The notes below the pieces were generated by a model. The model was not told the DNA's origin and searched no databases. It saw nothing but the letters and a program-made list of their open reading frames with translations. A DNA stretch of 6,122 bases from an uncultured Collinsella sp. (lineage in GTDB: Bacteria > Actinomycetota > Coriobacteriia > Coriobacteriales > Coriobacteriaceae), in NCBI GenBank assembly GCA_900555765.1, contig USMA01000067.1:1-6122 (forward strand). Reading direction: 5' to 3'. Shown in pieces: positions 1 to 4,660 of the stretch (positions within the stretch are counted from its first letter, which is position 1; each line of letters opens with the position of its first letter). A program made the position numbers and the translations under genes.

Positions 1-441
1 GGCATCGTCGGTCTGCTGCACGACCTGGATTGGGAGGAGCATGAAGACGACCCCATGAACCACACCATCTATGCTGCCGAGATTCTTGAGGGCGAAGGTG
101 CGTCTCCCGAGCTCATTCGCGCCATCCCGCCGCACCCGTCCGACTTCAACACCTCGCTGCCCAAGCCCGAGCTGCAGATGGAAAAGATCCTGTTTGCCTG
201 TGATGCGCTCACCGGCCTGATCGGCGCCGCCGTCATCATGCGCCCGAGCAAGAGCGTTATGGACTTTACGACCAGGTCGCTCAAGAAGAAGTTCAAGGAC
301 AAGCGTTTTGCCGCCGGCTGCTCGCGCGACGTGATTTCGCAGGGCGCCGAGATGTTGGGCTGGGAGCTCCCCGAGCTCTTTGACCGCACCATCGCGGCCA
401 TGCAGTCCTTCGCCCCCGACCGCGATACCTTCCAGGCCTAA
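1..441 (+). CDS. HD-domain phosphohydrolase, 3' part (start lies left of the window)
   Basis: The frame is open from base 1 and ends at TAA 439-441, giving 146 visible residues; the true start is upstream, so the internal Met at 55 is not the start. An HD motif (LLHDLDWE, visible residues 5-12) is followed by a second His in MNHTIYAAEIL (His21), a His at residue 45 (PPHPSD), and an Asp in FACDALTGL (Asp68). This spacing fits the metal-binding His/Asp set of HD-superfamily hydrolases. The C-terminal part, with RPSKS and a basic KKKFKDKRFA stretch, resembles small (roughly 190-200 aa) HD proteins usually annotated as 'HDIG-domain' or 'HD hydrolase'. Known HD proteins hydrolyse phosphomonoesters or phosphodiesters, often of nucleotides; the substrate here cannot be told. 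No signal peptide or membrane segment is visible in the part present, so a cytoplasmic enzyme is likely. It converges on proA across a shared terminator and has no evident link to the proline genes. Confidence 0.85.
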   Translation, partial: GIVGLLHDLDWEEHEDDPMNHTIYAAEILEGEGASPELIRAIPPHPSDFNTSLPKPELQMEKILFACDALTGLIGAAVIMRPSKSVMDFTTRSLKKKFKDKRFAAGCSRDVISQGAEMLGWELPELFDRTIAAMQSFAPDRDTFQA

Positions 442-456
442 CCGCCCACGCCACCT

Positions 457-501
457 AAAACCACCACAAAGGAGAAAGGCACCTTTGTGGTGGTTTTTCT
501 T
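457..501. terminator. Bidirectional intrinsic terminator between the HD gene and proA
   Basis: A perfect 16-bp stem (left arm 457-472, right arm 482-497) encloses a 9-nt loop. On the + strand the right arm ends in a T-run (TTTTTCTT, 493-500), and on the - strand the stem ends in TTTT, so it can stop transcription both ways. It begins 15 nt after the HD gene stop and lies 13 nt from the proA stop, as expected for a terminator shared by convergent genes. Confidence 0.92.
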
Positions 502-510
502 GCGCGGGCG

Positions 511-1797
511 TTAGGGGCGGACCTGGCCGGTGCCGCGGAGCTTGTATTTGTAGGTGGTGAGGGCCTCGGCGGCGAAGGGGCCGCGGGCGTGGAGCTTTTG
601 GGTCGAGATGCCGATCTCGGCGCCCAGGCCAAACTCGCCGCCGTCAGTGAAGCGCGTGCTGGCGTTGGCGTACACGGCCGAGGCATCGACCGCATCCAGG
701 AAGTGCTCGCAAGCATCCGTGTCCTCGGCAACTATGGCCTCGGAGTGCATCGTGCCGTAGCGATTGATGTGTGCGATGGCCTCATCCTCGTTTGCCACGA
801 CCTTCACGCTCATCTCAAGCGCCAGGTACTCGCGACCCCAGTCCTCCTCAGTCGCGGCGACGTAGTCATCGCCCTCCACAAAGCCGGCGTCGGCGCACGC
901 GGCGCACGTGGCCTCGTCGCCGTGAATGAGCACGCCGTGGTCGTGCAGCACGGCAACGACCGCAGGCAAAAACGCATTGGCCACAGCATGGTCGACCAGC
1001 AGCGACTCGGCGGCATTGCACACGCCTACGCGCTGGGTCTTGGCATTAACGATAATGTTGAGCGCTTTATCAAAGTCGGCGGATTCATGCACGTAGATGT
1101 GGCAGTTGCCCGTGCCCGTCTCGATCACCGGCACAAGCGACTCGCGCACGCAGCGCTGGATCAGGCCTGCACCGCCGCGCGGAATGAGTACGTCGACAAT
1201 ACCGCGGAGCTTCATGAGCTCGCCAGTGGCCTCGCGGTCGGTGGACTCGATCATCGACACGGCCTCGCGCGGGAAGCCCTTGGCCTCGAGCGCATCGGCC
1301 AGCAGCTCGGCGATCATGGCACACGAGTGATAGGCCAGCGAGCCGCCGCGCAGAATGCAGGCGTTGCCGGTGCGGAGGCAGATGCCCGCGGCGTCGGCCG
1401 TCACGTTGGGGCGCGCCTCGTAGACCATAGCGACCAGGCCCAGCGGCACGCTCACACGGGTCAGGTCCACGCCGCTTGCAAGCACGCGGTGGTCGAGCAC
1501 GCGGCCGACGGGATCGGGCAGCTCGGCGAGCTTTTCCAGGCCGGCGGCCATGCCCTCGACGCGCTCGGGCGTCAGCAGCAGGCGATCGAGGAGCCCCGCT
1601 GAGGTGCCCGCATCGCGCGCAGCGGACATATCGAGCTCGTTGGCGGCGACGATGGAGTCGACACCGTTGCGCAGTGCTGCGGCCATGGCGCGCACGGCCT
1701 CCTGGCGCCGCTCATCGCTCGCCGTGGCAAGCGAGGCCGACGCTGCCTTGGCGGCAACGGCAAGATCGTGGACATACGTGGCTATATCGACCGACAT
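511..1797 (-). CDS. proA: Gamma-glutamyl phosphate reductase (glutamate-5-semialdehyde dehydrogenase)
   Basis: This enzyme reduces L-glutamyl 5-phosphate with NADPH to glutamate 5-semialdehyde, the second step of proline synthesis, in the cytoplasm. The 428-aa product is close to the family norm (about 415-430 aa). Visible landmarks are VYEARPNVT (125-133), the glycine-rich RTGNACILRGG (142-152), ETGTGNCHIYV (226-236), the catalytic cysteine in QRVGVCNAAE (Cys260), and the ProA signature running from Val334 to Ile355 (key residues His343, Tyr348, Gly349, His351, Ser352, Glu353). The C-terminal GGEFGLGAEIGISTQ (386-400) is also typical. The ATG at 1795-1797 follows a purine-rich AGGAGAAAGGG (1814-1804), which supports this start. 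No truncation or missing catalytic residue is seen. Unusually, proB is not directly upstream: the opposite-strand peptidase gene separates them, so proA probably uses a promoter in the 1798-1909 gap. Confidence 0.97.
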   Translation of the reverse strand: MSVDIATYVHDLAVAAKAASASLATASDERRQEAVRAMAAALRNGVDSIVAANELDMSAARDAGTSAGLLDRLLLTPERVEGMAAGLEKLAELPDPVGRVLDHRVLASGVDLTRVSVPLGLVAMVYEARPNVTADAAGICLRTGNACILRGGSLAYHSCAMIAELLADALEAKGFPREAVSMIESTDREATGELMKLRGIVDVLIPRGGAGLIQRCVRESLVPVIETGTGNCHIYVHESADFDKALNIIVNAKTQRVGVCNAAESLLVDHAVANAFLPAVVAVLHDHGVLIHGDEATCAACADAGFVEGDDYVAATEEDWGREYLALEMSVKVVANEDEAIAHINRYGTMHSEAIVAEDTDACEHFLDAVDASAVYANASTRFTDGGEFGLGAEIGISTQKLHARGPFAAEALTTYKYKLRGTGQVRP

Positions 1798-1803
1798 GGG
1801 CGG

Positions 1804-1814
1804 CCCTTTCTCCT
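1804..1814 (-). promoter_or_regulatory. Ribosome binding site of proA
   Basis: Read on the - strand this is AGGAGAAAGGG, ending 6 nt before the proA ATG. AGGAG itself is 12 nt away and GAAAGGG is 6 nt away, so the second purine block may do much of the pairing. It supports the Met at 1797 as the start. Confidence 0.7.
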
Positions 1815-1898
1815 AGAAGTTTGCAACCATGGTAGCCGATTTGCGCATGGCCTCGCCCGCGGCGGTAGAATTGGTCAACCCGAAACACCGCAACGAAC

Positions 1899-1903
1899 GG
1901 AAG
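1899..1903 (+). promoter_or_regulatory. Ribosome binding site of the peptidase gene (decides the start)
   Basis: GGAAG sits 6 nt before the ATG at 1910-1912. No comparable site precedes the earlier in-frame ATG at 1829, whose 27 extra codons overlap the likely -10 box at 1866-1871. The shorter start is therefore preferred. Confidence 0.55.
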
Positions 1904-1909
1904 ACTCAC

Positions 1910-3307
1910 ATGACCCTCATCACTTCGTACCACGTCCCCGGCCTTTACGTCGAGGACCACAGCATCGACGTCCCCCTTGACTGGCGCGGCCTGGAGCCGA
2001 TGCTCCTGGCCGTCGGCAGCACCATGCGCCGCGGCGCTATGCCGGCACCCATCGCCGGCGCGCCCGAGAGCATCAAGCTCTTCTACCGCGTGGTTTGCGC
2101 GCCCGACCGCATCAACGACGATCTGCCGCTGCTTCTGTTTTTGCAGGGCGGCCCCGGCGGCGAGAGCCCGCGTCCGCTGTCGCCCACAAGCGACGGCTGG
2201 ATCGAGGAGGCCGTCAAGCACTTCCGCGTGGTCCTTCCCGACCAGCGCGGCACCGGACGCAGTAGCTGCGTGGACGGGCGCACGATTGCCGCACTGGGCG
2301 AGCGCGCGACGGCGGCCGGCGCCGATACAGCACGCTCGCAGGCGGACTTCCTCAAGCGCCACCTCGCCAGCTCCATCGTGCGCGATTTTGAGTACCTGCG
2401 CCTAGTGGGCTTTGGCGGCAAGCCGTGGGTCACGCTCGGCCAGAGCTACGGCGGCTTTTTGACGCTGAGCTACCTGTCACTCTTCCCCGAAGGCGTGGCG
2501 GCGAGCTTTACCTGCGGCGGCATTCCGCACGTGCCGGCGAGCGCAAGCGAGGTCTACGCGCACACCTTCCCGCGCATGGCCGCCAAGACGCAGCAGTATT
2601 ACGACCGCTACCCCGCTGACGTCGAGCGCGTGGCAGCCCTGGCCGATACGCTCGAGGCTCAGAAACCCGTGCTGCCCGACGGCTCGCCGATGACGGTCGA
2701 GCGCCTACAGCTCATGGGCAGCGACTTTGGCATGAAGCCGAGCTTTGAGCGCATGCATTGGATTATCGATCACGCTTTTGTTGACGGCGACGGCACGCTG
2801 GCCTGCGGCGCCTCGGTATCTGACAGCTTTTTGATGCGCGCCTTCGAGCGCACCAACACGCGTACAAACCCGCTGTACTGGACACTGCAGGAGTTCATCT
2901 ACGCCGACGGCGATACCATGCCCATTCGCTGGGCCGCGGCAGAAGAGAAGGCACGCCGTGCCGAGTTCGACACCCTCGCGCGCCCGCTCATGTTTACCGG
3001 CGAGGCCATGTTCCCGTGGATGTTCGAGCAGATGCCCGAGCTTAAGCCGTTTAATCCCGCCATGGACCTGCTGACGGAAGACACCAGCTGGGACAAGATC
3101 TACGACCCGCAGCGCCTGGCCCACAACGAGGTGCCGCTCCAGGCCGCCGTATACTTCGATGACATGTACGTGGACTCGGGCATGCAGCTCGACACGCTCG
3201 GCCGCGTGGGCAACTCGCACGCCTGGGTGACCAACGAGTTCGAGCACGACGGCCTGCACGGCAGCGTGGTGGTCAAGCACCTCTTCGACGATGCCCTCCA
3301 CCGCTGA
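1910..3307 (+). CDS. pip: Prolyl aminopeptidase (proline iminopeptidase), peptidase family S33
   Basis: The predicted enzyme removes N-terminal proline from peptides in the cytoplasm. From the ATG at 1910 it is 465 aa with no signal peptide. The alpha/beta-hydrolase landmarks are in order: oxyanion-hole LQGGPGG (78-84), DQRGTGRS (111-118), nucleophile elbow GQSYGG (177-182, Ser179), a long cap region (about 210-400), then YFDDMYVD (415-422, probable catalytic Asp418) and TNEFEHDGL (441-449, probable His446). The segments SIVRD, TLSYLSLFPEG, FTGEAMFPWMFEQ and AWVTNEFEH closely follow the Aeromonas sobria-type prolyl aminopeptidase (about 425 aa) as I remember it, more than the short (about 310 aa) type. 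The extra length is partly an N-terminal stretch (about residues 30-52). Substrate preference is inferred from family; a broader aminopeptidase role is possible. It is divergent from proA and convergent with proB, which places proline salvage inside the proline-synthesis locus. An upstream in-frame ATG at 1829 exists but is less likely. Confidence 0.88.
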   Translation: MTLITSYHVPGLYVEDHSIDVPLDWRGLEPMLLAVGSTMRRGAMPAPIAGAPESIKLFYRVVCAPDRINDDLPLLLFLQGGPGGESPRPLSPTSDGWIEEAVKHFRVVLPDQRGTGRSSCVDGRTIAALGERATAAGADTARSQADFLKRHLASSIVRDFEYLRLVGFGGKPWVTLGQSYGGFLTLSYLSLFPEGVAASFTCGGIPHVPASASEVYAHTFPRMAAKTQQYYDRYPADVERVAALADTLEAQKPVLPDGSPMTVERLQLMGSDFGMKPSFERMHWIIDHAFVDGDGTLACGASVSDSFLMRAFERTNTRTNPLYWTLQEFIYADGDTMPIRWAAAEEKARRAEFDTLARPLMFTGEAMFPWMFEQMPELKPFNPAMDLLTEDTSWDKIYDPQRLAHNEVPLQAAVYFDDMYVDSGMQLDTLGRVGNSHAWVTNEFEHDGLHGSVVVKHLFDDALHR

Positions 3308-3337
3308 GACCTGCGCCGGATCTTCTAGCAAAGGAGT

Positions 3338-3381
3338 GTCCCCACCTGCCGGCACAAAGGGAACGTCCCCAAGTGCCGGCA
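3338..3381. repeat. Tandem imperfect 17-bp repeat forming a nested hairpin
   Basis: Two copies of GTCCCCA-NN-TGCCGGCA lie at 3338-3354 and 3365-3381, with 15 of 17 positions identical and a 27-bp period. Their ends also form an inverted repeat: TGCCGGCAC (3347-3355) pairs perfectly with GTGCCGGCA (3373-3381). Inside the loop, GGGA (3359-3362) pairs with TCCC (3366-3369) around a 3-nt loop. The result is a two-tier hairpin that abuts the next stem-loop. It contains no gene. It looks like a REP-type dispersed palindromic element, though copies elsewhere cannot be checked here. Confidence 0.6.
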
Positions 3382-3432
3382 AAAGCGAGGCAGCGCTGCT
3401 GGCAAAACGAGCCGTAGCGCTGCCTCGCTTTA
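3381..3432. terminator. Bidirectional hairpin terminator overlapping the proB stop codon
   Basis: A perfect 16-bp stem (3382-3397 with 3416-3431) encloses an 18-nt loop that can form a further small stem (GGC 3401-3403 with GCC 3411-3413). On the - strand the stem ends in TTTT, and on the + strand in TTTA, so termination should be better for proB than for the peptidase gene. The right arm includes two bases of the proB TAA (3432-3430), so the hairpin starts within the stop codon. Confidence 0.8.
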
Positions 3433-4557
3433 TGCAAACACTATCAAGTTGTCCCTATGGATCGCGGGCTTCTCGGCCAGGTCTGCCAGCAGGCGGTTGC
3501 CGGCGATCTGGTCCTGGCGGCGTCCGGCGGCGAGCTCCAACACATCCGAATCGGCCTCGGCGATACCGCGGGCGACAACCATGCCGCTCGGGTCGCACAC
3601 GTCGAGCACATCGCCCTCGGCAAACTGGCCATCAACCTCGCGAATACCCACCGCAAGCAAGGAAGAGCCACGGCTGACCAGCGCCTTCGCGGCACCATCA
3701 TCGCCCGTCACCGAGCCATGCGCCTTGTCGCCCAGTGCGATCCACAGCTTGCGGGGTGCGATGTCCAGACGCTCCGCCGGCGGATCGAACAGCGTGCCCA
3801 CGCTCTCGCCGCGGGCAAGGCGCACGAGCGCATCGGGCTCCTCGCCCGAGCAAATCACGCTCTGAATGCCCGCGGTCATGAGAATGCGGCTCGCGCGAAT
3901 CTTGGTGATCATGCCGCCCGTGCCCACCGAGGTCGAAGAATCGCCCGCCGAAGCGATAATCTTGGCATCGATCTTATGCACGACCGGGACGAACTCGGCC
4001 GTGGGGTCCTCGTGCGGATTGGCGGTATAGAGGCCATCGATGTCCGAGAGCGTCACACACAGATCGGCAGAAACCAGGCAGCTCACAAGCGCCGCCAGCG
4101 TGTCGTTGTCACCAAACTTGATCTCATCGACGGTAACGGTATCGTTCTCGTTGACAACCGGTACCACGCCCAGCTCCACCAGGCGCAGCAGGGCGTCGCG
4201 CGCGTGCAGGTAGGACGTACGGCGCGCCGTGTCGTGGCGCGTGAGCAGCACGAGCGCGGTGAGCAGGTCGCGCGCATGAAACTCCTCGTCGTAGGCCGAC
4301 GAGATGATGCACTGACCGGCCGAGGCGCAAGCCTGCAGGCTCGGAAGGTCGCCGACCGGCTTGCGGTCGAAGCCCAACACGGGATAGCCACAGGCGATAG
4401 CGCCCGAGCTCACCACGACCAGACGCCAGCCGAGCTTGCGCAGCGCAGCGGCCTGATCGGCAAGCCCGCCGATAAAAGAGCGGTTGACCTTGCCGTCGGC
4501 TCCCACCACCGTGGACGAGCCGATCTTTACCACCATCGTTTTATAAGAAGTCGTCAT
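3430..4557 (-). CDS. proB: Glutamate 5-kinase (AAK kinase domain plus C-terminal PUA domain)
   Basis: This enzyme phosphorylates L-glutamate with ATP to give L-glutamyl 5-phosphate, the first and normally proline-inhibited step of proline synthesis. The 375-aa product is close to the 367 aa of E. coli ProB. An amino-acid-kinase domain fills about residues 7-255: MVVKIGSSTVV (8-18, phosphate binding), SSGAIACG (50-57), VNENDTV (135-141), FGDNDTLAA (148-156), LSDIDGLYTANP (170-181) and the GTGGMITKI signature (212-220, Lys219). The remaining residues (about 265-350) fit the PUA domain found in the longer ProB type. The start is uncertain. The ATG at 4557 has no Shine-Dalgarno sequence, nor does the second ATG (residue 8, 4536-4534), which directly precedes the conserved VVKIGSS core. 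It lies 103 bp downstream of pncB on the same strand and may be read from it or from its own promoter. The stop codon overlaps a terminator hairpin. Confidence 0.96.
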   Translation of the reverse strand: MTTSYKTMVVKIGSSTVVGADGKVNRSFIGGLADQAAALRKLGWRLVVVSSGAIACGYPVLGFDRKPVGDLPSLQACASAGQCIISSAYDEEFHARDLLTALVLLTRHDTARRTSYLHARDALLRLVELGVVPVVNENDTVTVDEIKFGDNDTLAALVSCLVSADLCVTLSDIDGLYTANPHEDPTAEFVPVVHKIDAKIIASAGDSSTSVGTGGMITKIRASRILMTAGIQSVICSGEEPDALVRLARGESVGTLFDPPAERLDIAPRKLWIALGDKAHGSVTGDDGAAKALVSRGSSLLAVGIREVDGQFAEGDVLDVCDPSGMVVARGIAEADSDVLELAAGRRQDQIAGNRLLADLAEKPAIHRDNLIVFA

Positions 4558-4595
4558 ACGTCAAACCAATCGAATGTCGAGCGTTCGGGCGAGCT

Positions 4596-4621
4596 GGGGC
4601 AGCCGGGGCACCTGGGGCGGG
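4596..4621 (+). other. G-run cluster, potential G-quadruplex
   Basis: Four G-runs (4596-4599, 4605-4608, 4614-4617, 4619-4621) are separated by spacers of 5, 5 and 1 nt, which satisfies the usual G3+N1-7 pattern for quadruplex formation. The G-rich strand is the template strand for pncB and proB transcription; the transcript carries the C-runs. Folding is not shown by sequence alone. Confidence 0.4.
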
Positions 4622-4653
4622 ACGGACGAAAATGATCCGTTTTCCTCCGTCCC
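4619..4653. repeat. Long imperfect palindrome just after pncB
   Basis: GGGACGGA (4619-4626) pairs with TCCGTCCC (4646-4653). After one C-C mismatch, GAAAA (4628-4632) pairs with TTTTC (4640-4644) around a 7-nt loop (TGATCCG). This is 13 pairs with a single symmetric mismatch. It starts 7 nt beyond the pncB stop codon. On the - strand it is followed by a C-rich stretch, not a T-run, so it is not a canonical intrinsic terminator. It may protect or attenuate the pncB 3' end, or be a dispersed REP-like element. From memory, similar palindromes recur between Collinsella genes; this is unverified. Confidence 0.6.
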
Positions 4654-4660
4654 CTTCGGA

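Larger units (their letters stand above)
1798..1909. promoter_or_regulatory. Divergent promoter gap between proA and the peptidase gene
   Basis: These 112 bp separate two genes transcribed away from each other and should hold both promoters. For the + strand, TAGAAT at 1866-1871 matches the -10 consensus at 5 of 6 positions; the best -35 is weak (TTGCGC, 1841-1846, 19-nt spacer). This would start the RNA near 1878, about 30 nt before the ATG at 1910. For proA no convincing pair was found: TTGACC (1878-1873, - strand) is a fair -35 but lacks a good -10 at the right distance. An imperfect 14-nt inverted repeat (1823-1836, halves GCAACCA and TGGTAGC, one mismatch) lies just upstream of the proA ribosome binding site and could be an operator. 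All promoter calls are by eye. Confidence 0.45.

Noticed and set aside
487..1602. A 371-codon open frame on the + strand opposite proA
   Set aside because: It is fully antisense to a clearly recognisable proA, lacks any recognisable domain and is low-complexity (rich in Ala, Gly, Val, His, Arg), as expected for shadow frames in high-GC DNA.
1829..1909. A 27-codon N-terminal extension of the prolyl aminopeptidase
   Set aside because: It has no good ribosome binding site, overlaps the probable -10 box at 1866-1871, and the extension does not resemble the family N-terminus, which fits the ATG at 1910.
1798..1909. A riboswitch or T-box leader for proline genes
   Set aside because: The gap is only 112 bp, shared by two divergent genes, and shows no T-box core or antiterminator-like stem.
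3331..3381. AAAGGAG followed by GTG-like triplets as a possible small gene after the peptidase
   Set aside because: No open frame with gene-like composition follows; the segment is better explained as repeat and hairpin.
3457..4635. A 392-codon open frame on the + strand opposite proB
   Set aside because: Its composition (Arg/Ala/His-rich) and complete overlap with proB mark it as a codon-bias shadow.
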